Made by a program: the position numbers and the translations under genes
In this document: positions 20,718 through 27,098 of the stretch, piece after piece
Layout: each line of letters opens with the position of its first letter
How positions within the stretch are numbered: position 1 is the first letter of the stretch
The notes under the pieces: model-generated
What the model was told of the DNA's origin: nothing
Databases searched by the model: none
What the model saw: only the letters and a program-made list of their open reading frames with translations
DNA from: Chryseobacterium daecheongense
GTDB lineage: Bacteria > Bacteroidota > Bacteroidia > Flavobacteriales > Weeksellaceae
Direction of reading: 5' to 3'
DNA length: 64,000 nucleotides
Assembly (NCBI RefSeq): GCF_003729955.1
Contig: NZ_RJTX01000004.1
Coordinates: forward strand, 806,001 to 870,000

Positions 20718-20795
20718 ATGTTCAGATTTAATCAGAATTCTACAGTTGGATTACCGCTTATGGTGGTAAGGCTTCGTGGTATGGTACATTCTTAG
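20718..20795 (+). CDS. Possible 25-residue peptide in a short transcript
   Basis: A very small open frame, ATG at 20718 to TAG at 20793-20795. It encodes MFRFNQNSTVGLPLMVVRLR followed by GMVHS. It stands about 44 bases after a full consensus promoter and is followed by a terminator-like hairpin. It may be a leader peptide, a free small protein, or a chance frame in a small RNA. I recognise no family and see no run of a single amino acid codon that would mark a classic attenuator. The whole gap 20572-21049 otherwise holds only hairpins and a repeat. Confidence 0.4.
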   Translation: MFRFNQNSTVGLPLMVVRLRGMVHS

Positions 20796-20817
20796 AATAA
20801 CAGTATAATGAAATATC

Positions 20818-20851
20818 AAACCCCGGAGTCATAGAGATTTCGGGTTTTTTA
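20818..20851 (+). terminator. Terminator of the short transcript
   Basis: AAACCC / GGGTTT stem, extendable by a G-C pair past a bulged C, with a loop of about 18 bases, followed by TTTTTT. Weaker than the other terminators here because of the large loop. Confidence 0.6.
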
Positions 20852-20905
20852 TTGCGCAATATTTCAAACTTAGTTTCCCGAAATCCTTTTAATATTCAAT
20901 TAATT

Positions 20906-20943
20906 TGTCATTCTGACGTCTTCTTAAGTATTTCAAAATGACA
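20906..20943. repeat. Inverted repeat with TGTCATTCTGA arm
   Basis: TGTCATTCTGA (20906-20916) pairs with TCAAAATGACA (20933-20943), ten of eleven positions. The same 11-mer TGTCATTCTGA recurs at 22454, on the other side of rtcB. Confidence 0.6.
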
Positions 20944-20952
20944 ATGATTATT

Positions 20953-20974
20953 TTCAACTAATATTTTAGTTGAA
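20953..20974 (+). promoter_or_regulatory. Hairpin upstream of rtcB
   Basis: TTCAACTAA / TTAGTTGAA, nine perfect pairs with a TATT loop, 75 bases before the rtcB ATG. No T-run follows, so a terminator is unlikely; it could be an operator or an mRNA structure. Confidence 0.45.
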
Positions 20975-21049
20975 TTGATATTGATGTGTCTTTTAGAGAT
21001 ATGAAATTAACTTCTAAACGCTCACATCTGATTTTTTAAAACAAAAACA

Positions 21050-22441
21050 ATGGGAAATTTAAAACTAAAAGGAAAAGATATATTAAAATTAGGCTATCCA
21101 AACAACCAAAGTGTAAACATCGCTTTGGAAGTAATGAAAAGAAATTTTGCAACGAAGAATATCCATTATGTGAAATCTCTTTTAAAAGAAATATTGATTA
21201 ATCCGGAGGGTTTTGAGAAAGACTTAACCTTCGGACAGATTGCAGAAGCATTGCTATCCTCAAAGAAAACAGAAAAAAGAATGTTGAATACTCAACGAGC
21301 CTCTTTTCAGATTTTCGGGAACAATATTTCAGAAGAAGCAAAGAATCAGTTGTATACTGCTTTAAAATTGCCGGTGTCTGTTCAGGGGGCTTTAATGCCC
21401 GATGCACACAGCGGTTACGGACTTCCAATCGGGGGAGTTCTCGCAGTGGAAAATGCGGTAATTCCTTATGGGGTAGGAATGGATATAGGCTGCAGAATGA
21501 GCCTTAGTATTTTGGATACGCCAATTTCATATCTGGACGGTGCTAAAGATAAATATGAAAAAGCACTGGCTGAACATACCAAATTCGGGATGTATGAAAC
21601 GCATAAATCTCATGGGGAACATGAAATTTTCGATAGAGATACGTTTGATATGATTCCGATTTTGAGAAGATTGAAAGGAAAAGCTGTTAAACAAATGGGA
21701 ACTTCCGGTGGCGGAAACCATTTTGTGGAATTCGGAGAAGTGGAAATCACTGAAGAAGACGAACAAATAGGATTGCCACAAGGCAAATATTTAGGAATTC
21801 TTTCACACAGCGGTTCGCGAGGATTGGGAGCAGAGATAGCCCAATATTATTCACGGGTTGCGGTAGAACAATGTCCGTTGCCTAAGGAAGCACAACAATT
21901 TGCTTGGCTGGATTTGAATACCCATCTCGGATTAGAATACTGGACGGCAATGAATTTAGCAGGAGATTATGCTTCAGCCTGTCATGACGATATTCACAGA
22001 AGACTGGTAAGAGCAGTTGGCGGAAGAGTCAAAGCAAGAATCGAGAATCATCACAATTTCGCATGGAAAGAGATCCATAACGGAAAAGAGGTGATCGTTC
22101 ACAGGAAAGGGGCAACTCCGGCCAATGAAAATGAATTGGGAATGATTCCCGGATCCATGACGGCAAAAGGATTTATTGTCCGCGGAAAAGGAAATTCAGA
22201 ATCGTTGAATTCTGCCTCACACGGCGCAGGACGAGCTCATTCAAGAGGAGAATGCAGAAGTCTGTTCACTCAAAATGACATCAAAAAAGAATTAAAATTA
22301 AAAAATGTCATTTTGATGGGGGGCAATGCAGAAGAAGCTCCGATGGCATACAAAGACATCAATGAAGTCATGAATGCACAAAGTGAATTAGTAGATATCC
22401 TCGGAACCTTTCAGCCAAGAATTGTAAGAATGGATAAATAA
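21050..22441 (+). CDS. rtcB: RtcB-family RNA ligase
   Basis: GTP- and manganese-dependent RNA ligase of 463 residues joining 2',3'-cyclic phosphate (or 3'-phosphate) and 5'-OH ends. Metal and active-site motifs are visible: DAHSGYGLPIGG, GVGMDIGCRM, GTSGGGNHFVE, SHSGSRGLG and HRKGATPA. The guanylylated histidine should be H391 in SASHGAGRAHSR. Downstream lie a nucleotidyltransferase-like gene and prfH on the same strand. This places it with the RtcB enzymes paired with release factor H, which are reported to repair 16S rRNA cut in the decoding centre. Repeats sharing TGTCATTCTGA lie on both sides of this gene. Confidence 0.93.
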   Translation: MGNLKLKGKDILKLGYPNNQSVNIALEVMKRNFATKNIHYVKSLLKEILINPEGFEKDLTFGQIAEALLSSKKTEKRMLNTQRASFQIFGNNISEEAKNQLYTALKLPVSVQGALMPDAHSGYGLPIGGVLAVENAVIPYGVGMDIGCRMSLSILDTPISYLDGAKDKYEKALAEHTKFGMYETHKSHGEHEIFDRDTFDMIPILRRLKGKAVKQMGTSGGGNHFVEFGEVEITEEDEQIGLPQGKYLGILSHSGSRGLGAEIAQYYSRVAVEQCPLPKEAQQFAWLDLNTHLGLEYWTAMNLAGDYASACHDDIHRRLVRAVGGRVKARIENHHNFAWKEIHNGKEVIVHRKGATPANENELGMIPGSMTAKGFIVRGKGNSESLNSASHGAGRAHSRGECRSLFTQNDIKKELKLKNVILMGGNAEEAPMAYKDINEVMNAQSELVDILGTFQPRIVRMDK

Positions 22442-22452
22442 TAATATCCGTT

Positions 22453-22532
22453 ATGTCATTCTGAATGAAGCAGAGTGTAATGAAGAATCTCAAAGATTTC
22501 GCCCTTCACTTGCTTCGTTCGAAATGGTCAAG
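22453..22532. repeat. Imperfect inverted-repeat element
   Basis: GAATGAAGCAGAGTG near 22463-22477 is matched in inverse by CACTTGCTTCGTTC near 22507-22520, with one gap and one mismatch. Outer TGTCATTCT and GAAATGGTCA extend the symmetry. It resembles the short non-coding palindromic repeats scattered in flavobacterial genomes; that likeness is from general knowledge. It fills most of the gap between rtcB and the next gene. Confidence 0.6.
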
Positions 22533-22555
22533 TACGAACAACTAAAATTAAAGAA

Positions 22556-23101
22556 ATGGGAGCACCACATAATATAAAAAGATACGGTGAAGTCTGGCCG
22601 GAATTCAGAATCAGGCACGGACTTGAAATTTTAGAAAAATTAAAACATAGAATCATTTTATCTGGCGGCTGGGCGTGGCATTTTATGTCTGAAGCAGGAC
22701 ATACCGAATATAAGCATGCCCACGATCATAAAGATATTGATGTTTTTGTAGAAAAAGAAAATGTAGCTGAAGTTGTCATTATTCTTCAGCAGGAAGGTTT
22801 TCAAAAAGTTTGGACACGCTATGATCACTTGCCGAGCGAAGAAAACTTCCGCAGGTATGAGAAAACGGTGGAAATTGAAAATGGAAAATCTCACAGGATT
22901 ACTATAGATTTTTTTGAAAGAAACGATTTAGAAACTGTGGAATCCAATGGATTTACTGTGGTAAAACCTGAAGTTCTACTTTCATTCTACAGAAATATTC
23001 ATTCCAATGATAAATGTTGGGCAGTAATGGCTGCCAAAGATTTATTGGAAAAGGGAATTGATCCGGTTGGCCACCCCAGATTAAGTGAAATGCCAAAATA
23101 A
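22556..23101 (+). CDS. Nucleotidyltransferase-like protein in the rtcB-prfH cluster
   Basis: Protein of 181 residues with signs of the minimal nucleotidyltransferase fold. LSGGWAWHFM near residue 36 resembles the Gly-rich helix start, DHKDIDVFVE near 57-66 gives the paired acidic metal ligands, and ITIDFFE near 117 could be the third strand acid. The layout recalls aminoglycoside/lincosamide-type nucleotidyltransferases. It ends one base before the prfH ATG, so translation is probably coupled. Function is unknown; modification of RNA ends or another ribosome component is conceivable given the neighbours, but this is inference. Confidence 0.65.
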   Translation: MGAPHNIKRYGEVWPEFRIRHGLEILEKLKHRIILSGGWAWHFMSEAGHTEYKHAHDHKDIDVFVEKENVAEVVIILQQEGFQKVWTRYDHLPSEENFRRYEKTVEIENGKSHRITIDFFERNDLETVESNGFTVVKPEVLLSFYRNIHSNDKCWAVMAAKDLLEKGIDPVGHPRLSEMPK

Positions 23102-23102
23102 A

Positions 23103-23801
23103 ATGGAAAAATTAATACAGATTACCTCAGGAAGAGGACCTTTGGAATGTCAATGGGTAGTTGCCAAAATTCTGAAGGTCTTTCTTGAGGAAATAAAAGA
23201 TAATCATATAGAGTACGAAATCATTCATCGTGAAAATGGTGATGAAAACCTGACATTGAAATCCGTGAGCCTGCTTTTAAAAGGAGAAAAGTTATCTCAA
23301 TTTTTGAAAAGCTGGTTGGGAAGTATCTGTTGGGTCGGAAAAAGTACATTCCGGAAATTGCATAAAAGAAGCAATTGGTTTATCGGGATTTTTGAAATGG
23401 AAGGATTGGAGAAGATTCATTTTAATGAAAAAGATATCCAGTTTCAAACAACGAGAAGCCAGGGAAGTGGCGGACAGAATGTGAATAAAGTAAACACTGC
23501 TGTTCGGGCTACCCATATTCCGACGGGACAAAGTGTTTTCGTACAGGATTCCCGCTCACAGTTGGAGAACAAAAAGCTTTCCGTTATCCGGTTAAAGGAA
23601 AAAGTAATGGGATTACATATTCAACAACTGGAAAAAAGAATGCAGGAAACCTGGAACAACCATTTGCAGGTGCAGAGGGGAAACCCGGTCCGTACATTTT
23701 CCGGAACAGATTTTAAAAAGAATTACAAGGACAAATCTTTCAAAAAGCAAAGAAATGCTCTGAAAAATGAATTAAAAAACTACAACAATGACCTTAACTA
23801 A
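23103..23801 (+). CDS. prfH: Peptide chain release factor H
   Basis: Release-factor-like protein of 232 residues. The GGQ loop is at residues 123-125 ([20 protein letters not shown]), and a short N-terminal domain replaces the codon-recognition domains of RF1 and RF2. Opening residues ITSGRGPLECQWVVAKILK are typical of PrfH. Published work on PrfH reports peptide release from ribosomes with a cleaved decoding centre, after which RtcB reseals the 16S rRNA. The start ATG at 23103 follows the upstream stop directly. The 3' end overlaps the next gene by 14 bases. Confidence 0.9.
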   Translation: MEKLIQITSGRGPLECQWVVAKILKVFLEEIKDNHIEYEIIHRENGDENLTLKSVSLLLKGEKLSQFLKSWLGSICWVGKSTFRKLHKRSNWFIGIFEMEGLEKIHFNEKDIQFQTTRSQGSGGQNVNKVNTAVRATHIPTGQSVFVQDSRSQLENKKLSVIRLKEKVMGLHIQQLEKRMQETWNNHLQVQRGNPVRTFSGTDFKKNYKDKSFKKQRNALKNELKNYNNDLN

Positions 23802-24303
23802 AAATAAATACTACTTTGAAGCTTTAGATAATTATCCATACAGCCTTCCTGATTGTTTGGAAGCGTTAAACTATGCGTTGTCTTATGATCCGGAAGATGC
23901 AGACAGCCTTTGTCTGATGGGAAGAATCTACAGTGAAATGCTGAATGACTTTGAAAAAGCCAAACTCTATTTTGAAGAGGCTATGCAATGTGACATGACG
24001 AATTTAAATGTACCTCAATATTATATTAAATGTCTATTGGATAACGAAGACTTGAGAGAAGCCGAAAAGTTAATTGAATACTCATTGAAAATAAAAGGAA
24101 TAGATAAATCAATAATATGGCTTTACAGATCTTTACTTTCCGAGAAAAGAGGAAGCTTTTCTAATGCATTGAAATTTTTGAACGAGGCAGAAAAATATTG
24201 CTTCACAATATATAGTCTGGATTTAGTAAGAGATCGTAAAAAATTTATCAAGTCAAAAATGCCGAAGAAAAAACAAAATAAAACCGAGAAGGAGACGAAA
24301 TAA
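23788..24303 (+). CDS. TPR-repeat protein, last gene of rtcB-prfH cluster
   Basis: Helical protein of 171 residues with at least two tetratricopeptide-like units: DADSLCLMGRIYSEMLNDFE with its following helix, and a second around SIIWLYRSLLSEKRGSFSNA. A Lys-rich tail (KSKMPKKKQNKTEKETK) could bind RNA or be disordered. It starts 14 bases inside prfH, so the two are translationally coupled, and its stop codon lies in the loop of a terminator hairpin. It may be a partner of PrfH or RtcB; that rests on position only. Confidence 0.72.
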   Translation: MTLTKNKYYFEALDNYPYSLPDCLEALNYALSYDPEDADSLCLMGRIYSEMLNDFEKAKLYFEEAMQCDMTNLNVPQYYIKCLLDNEDLREAEKLIEYSLKIKGIDKSIIWLYRSLLSEKRGSFSNALKFLNEAEKYCFTIYSLDLVRDRKKFIKSKMPKKKQNKTEKETK

Positions 24304-24316
24304 GTCTCCTTTTTTG
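24289..24316 (+). terminator. Terminator overlapping the TPR gene stop
   Basis: AAGGAGAC / GTCTCCTT stem whose loop (GAAATAA) holds the stop codon, followed by T-run. Confidence 0.85.
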
Positions 24317-24328
24317 TAGATTTAAGTT

Positions 24329-24952
24329 ATGAAACACATTATTTTTTTATTCCTGCTTATAGTAGTCTCTTGTAAGAAAAGTGAAAATAGAAAAGAAAAG
24401 GTGATTCCTAAAGATGGAACTTTAGATCTGAAATATGAGGTTTTAAACCAATTGATTAGTGAAACAGAATCCGAAGAAAAATTTACAGACTCATATGTTT
24501 ATAACATTTCCTTGATGCCCATTTCTTTAGAAATACCAATAAATACATCTGAACTGCCTCCACCTCCACCCGGATTTGGTATCAGATTGAATTATGATTC
24601 AATATTTATAAGTAAGGATTCTGCTTATTATCGGAATGAAATGCAGATATTTAAGAACTTCAAATTTGATAAAAATAAAATAAGTAAGAACCTGCAATTC
24701 ACTACGGATGAAGAACTTTTTAAATTGAGCCAAAATAGGAAAAGTGATTTTTGGACAGAATTTCATAAAAAATATGGGATTAAATGTATGCAAAGCTTTT
24801 CAGTGCCTTTTTTCAATAAAGATAAAACAAAGTGTGTTGTTCAACATTCATTTTCCTGTGGATATTTAAACGGAAGAGGATACACAGCTATTTATAAAAA
24901 AGTAGATGGAAAATGGATAGAAGTGAGAACATTTGATCATTGGATAAGTTAA
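24329..24952 (+). CDS. Lipoprotein of unknown function
   Basis: Predicted 207-residue lipoprotein: MKHIIFLFLLIVVSCKK has a lipobox VVSC ending at about residue 15. A five-proline run (SELPPPPPGFG) lies near residue 75. The C-terminal half has a compact pattern with Cys in IKCMQSF, KCVVQ and SCGY. I recognise no family. It follows the terminator of the rtcB-prfH cluster and is followed two bases later by the epimerase gene. Confidence 0.65.
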   Translation: MKHIIFLFLLIVVSCKKSENRKEKVIPKDGTLDLKYEVLNQLISETESEEKFTDSYVYNISLMPISLEIPINTSELPPPPPGFGIRLNYDSIFISKDSAYYRNEMQIFKNFKFDKNKISKNLQFTTDEELFKLSQNRKSDFWTEFHKKYGIKCMQSFSVPFFNKDKTKCVVQHSFSCGYLNGRGYTAIYKKVDGKWIEVRTFDHWIS

Positions 24953-24954
24953 GT

Positions 24955-25947
24955 ATGAAGATCAATTTTACTATAAAACAACTCCAATTAAAAGAAACAT
25001 TCTCTATTGCTTACGGAAACTATGATAAAAGAGAGGCACTGCTCATAGAGTTATGTCATCAAGGCTCTAAAGGATACGGAGAATGTGTAGCCATTGATTA
25101 TTATCAGATCAATCTGCAAACCTTTGTTTCGACATTAAAAGAAATTCAATCCCGGATTGAAACTCATTCGATCATTCATCCCAAGGATTTTTTTCAATTT
25201 CTTTCAAGTTTGAATTTGCATCCCTTTTTACTGTCCGCTTTAGATTGTGCGTATTGGGATCTTTTTGGAAAACTTGAAAACAAAAGTTTTATTGAGTTGA
25301 ATAATATTCCCCACAAAAATCTGGTGGAAAGTTCCATTACCATTTCTGTTGATGAAATTGATAAACAAATCAGAAAAATTGAAAACAGTCAATGGAACAA
25401 GTTCAAAGTAAAATGCAAAGGACTGAATGAAAATGATGTAGAAAAACTTCTGCAATTGAACAGAAATATAGCCTTGGATTCCAATGCAAGCTTTACAGAT
25501 GAAGACTGTATTTGGTTGCAGGAAAATATAAAAGTCCAACAATTCTCTTATCTGGAACAGCCAAGGCCGATCGATCAGTACGAGGTTTTAAAAAAAGAAG
25601 GGTTTGCCAATTGGATGGCGGATGAAGATTGCCAGAATATAGAATCTTTGGATGAACTTATTCCTTACTATAAAAGCATTAATATAAAACTGATGAAATG
25701 CGGAGGTTTAACTCCGGCTTTGGAAATGATCCGGAAAGGAAAAGAATTAGGATACAAAATAATGATTGGCTGTATGACGGAATCCTCTGTCGGAATTTCT
25801 GCAGGATGTGTATTGACAGGACTTGTGGACTATTCAGATCTTGACGGGGCCAACCTTATCTCCAATGATTATGCAACCGGAAATTTTGTGGAGAACGGGA
25901 AAATAATATTGTCCGGAAAATCAGGATTAGGAATAGAGTTAAAATAA
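24955..25947 (+). CDS. Dipeptide epimerase-like enolase superfamily enzyme
   Basis: Enolase-superfamily protein of 330 residues in the muconate-lactonising / Ala-Glu epimerase group. Catalytic lysine motif KFKVKCKG, metal ligands ALDSNASF, YLEQP and ADED, and the second lysine in INIKLMKCGGL are all visible. The likely role is epimerising L-Ala-L/D-Glu from murein peptides, but specificity in this group varies with few residues. I placed the start at the ATG at 24955; the TTG at 24940 would run back into the lipoprotein gene. Confidence 0.82.
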   Translation: MKINFTIKQLQLKETFSIAYGNYDKREALLIELCHQGSKGYGECVAIDYYQINLQTFVSTLKEIQSRIETHSIIHPKDFFQFLSSLNLHPFLLSALDCAYWDLFGKLENKSFIELNNIPHKNLVESSITISVDEIDKQIRKIENSQWNKFKVKCKGLNENDVEKLLQLNRNIALDSNASFTDEDCIWLQENIKVQQFSYLEQPRPIDQYEVLKKEGFANWMADEDCQNIESLDELIPYYKSINIKLMKCGGLTPALEMIRKGKELGYKIMIGCMTESSVGISAGCVLTGLVDYSDLDGANLISNDYATGNFVENGKIILSGKSGLGIELK

Positions 25948-25985
25948 AAATCGGTTGTCTCATCTTTGAAACAACCGATTTTTAT
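25946..25985. terminator. Bidirectional terminator, epimerase / GG-peptide
   Basis: AATCGGTTGT / ACAACCGATT stem with A- and T-tracts on both sides, between two convergent genes. Confidence 0.9.
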
Positions 25986-25988
25986 ATT

Positions 25989-26168
25989 TTACTCGCAAGG
26001 ATCATAACAGTCTAATGGAAATGCTGGAGCACTTAGACACGCAGCTTCCCCCATTGTCATATATAAGCACCACTCCTCACAATTCGAGGCAGGTCTTACC
26101 AATGTACATCCTCCCGAACCTTTAATTGATTTCAATTGTTTTTTTGTTAATTTTTTTAAATTTTTCAT
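25989..26168 (-). CDS. Short GG-leader, cysteine-rich 'bacteriocin-like' peptide
   Basis: A 59-residue precursor read on the minus strand from ATG at 26168 to TAA at 25989. The leader MKNLKKLTKKQLKSIKGSGG is Lys/Leu rich and ends in Gly-Gly, the site used by peptidase-containing ABC exporters. The 39-residue core has six Cys (C21, C30, C34, C44, C54, C58) and few charges. It shares a terminator with the upstream epimerase gene. A possible promoter (TTG-N15-TATCTTTC) lies near 26230-26255. The leader plan matches the peptide at 41111, but the cores differ. No exporter or modifying enzyme is adjacent. Confidence 0.75.
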   Translation of the reverse strand: MKNLKKLTKKQLKSIKGSGGCTLVRPASNCEEWCLYMTMGEAACLSAPAFPLDCYDPCE

Positions 26169-26229
26169 AAATATTTATTTTTGGTTGTCTTATTTTTTAT
26201 ATGTTTTAGACTTCTGTAGTTTTTACATT

Positions 26230-26255
26230 GAAAGATATAAAATTTCTTATTACAA
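26230..26255 (-). promoter_or_regulatory. Possible promoter for GG-leader peptide
   Basis: On the minus strand TTG, 15 bases, then TATCTTTC, one base off TAnnTTTG. Spacing is short. Confidence 0.35.
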
Positions 26256-26270
26256 AACTATGATATGATT

Positions 26271-26558
26271 CTATTTCTTATTTACAGAAATCAGATAGTC
26301 GTAAACCATTTGATGCTGGTCGTCACTCAATTTGGCCTTTGGAGCCATTCTGCTTAAGGTTTTTATCCACCCTTGGTCGTCATGCTTTGCCGGATCCGGT
26401 AATTTGTGGCATCTGTTGCACGAATTCTCAAAAATGGTTTTTCCCTGAGCTAGCTGTTCGGATGAGGTGTATTTCGGTCCGGTCACCGCTACACTTTTGG
26501 GTCCGCAGGATACCATAAAAACGGAACCTAGGATCATCCCTGAAATCAATTTTTTCAT
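26271..26558 (-). CDS. Small monohaem cytochrome c, copy 1
   Basis: Envelope cytochrome of 95 residues. The N-terminus MKKLISGMILGSVFMVSCG has a lipobox (MVSC), so it is probably a lipoprotein. One haem c site CNRCH follows GKTIFENS, and MAPKAKLSDDQ offers a methionine as sixth ligand. A likely electron carrier or redox sensor. It is the downstream member of a tandem pair with the gene at 26581; the mature parts align without gaps from AQGKTIFENSC to the end. Confidence 0.85.
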   Translation of the reverse strand: MKKLISGMILGSVFMVSCGPKSVAVTGPKYTSSEQLAQGKTIFENSCNRCHKLPDPAKHDDQGWIKTLSRMAPKAKLSDDQHQMVYDYLISVNKK

Positions 26559-26580
26559 ACTATTATTTTTTGGAAATGAT

Positions 26581-26874
26581 TTATTTCTTCACAGAAACAA
26601 TATAATCATAAACCCACTGATGCTGCTCGTCGGTAAGCTTCGCTTTCGGAGCCATTGAGTTCATAATTCCTACCCATTGTACAGAATTGTGAGAGGTTGG
26701 ATCTGGCAATTTGTGACATCTACCGCACGAATTTTCAAAAATAGTTTTTCCTTGGGCAATTTGCTCAGCAGTAGAAGTGGCAGGTCCCGTAGCAGCAGTT
26801 GGAGTTGTAGTTTTTGGAGTACAAGAAGCTAGTAAAATAGCAGTAAATGTTGCTACAGCGAATATTTTTTTCAT
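26581..26874 (-). CDS. Small monohaem cytochrome c, copy 2
   Basis: Paralogue of 97 residues of the following cytochrome. N-terminus MKKIFAVATFTAILLASCT with lipobox LASC, then a Thr/Ala-rich linker, then haem site CGRCH and candidate ligand Met in NSMAPKAKL. The start is the ATG at 26874. A -7 box (TACATTTG) lies 24 bases upstream, and the TTG inside that box is not a start. The two genes are separated by 22 bases and are probably cotranscribed. Confidence 0.85.
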   Translation of the reverse strand: MKKIFAVATFTAILLASCTPKTTTPTAATGPATSTAEQIAQGKTIFENSCGRCHKLPDPTSHNSVQWVGIMNSMAPKAKLTDEQHQWVYDYIVSVKK

Positions 26875-26898
26875 GTGAGTTAAAAATTTGAATAATAA

Positions 26899-26906
26899 CA
26901 AATGTA
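26899..26906 (-). promoter_or_regulatory. -7 box for cytochrome pair
   Basis: Minus-strand TACATTTG, a TAnnTTTG match 24 bases before the ATG at 26874. No -33 TTG seen. Confidence 0.5.
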
Positions 26907-26972
26907 ATGAATTCCCCTTCCTGTTGATATAAACGCAGATAGTTTTAATTTAGAAGAAATAAAAGTAAGGGC

Positions 26973-27052
26973 AAGTGAATTGTCAATAGTGGAGTCATTT
27001 TATTTGCGGGGTTTTCTTTATTAAAAATTCACTATTTATCACTGACAATTCA
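26973..27052. repeat. Non-coding inverted repeat, variant A
   Basis: TGAATTGTCA (26976-26985) and TGACAATTCA (27043-27052) are perfect inverted arms. The left side, AAGTGAATTGTCAATAG, differs by one base from AAGTGAATGGTCAATAG at 40509, where the right arm changes to match. Confidence 0.6.
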
Positions 27053-27085
27053 AGATTCGCCGTTCACATTCTCACATTTAATTAT

Positions 27086-27093
27086 TATTTTTG
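27086..27093 (+). promoter_or_regulatory. -7 box immediately before meaB
   Basis: TATTTTTG followed by AATCA and then the ATG at 27099. This spacing predicts a leaderless or nearly leaderless message. No -33 TTG is seen. Confidence 0.5.
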
Positions 27094-27098
27094 AATCA

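Noticed and set aside
20716..20769. TGG TGG TAA in another frame of the short transcript, resembling a trp leader
   Set aside because: That frame has no start codon within the transcript, and no trp gene is nearby.
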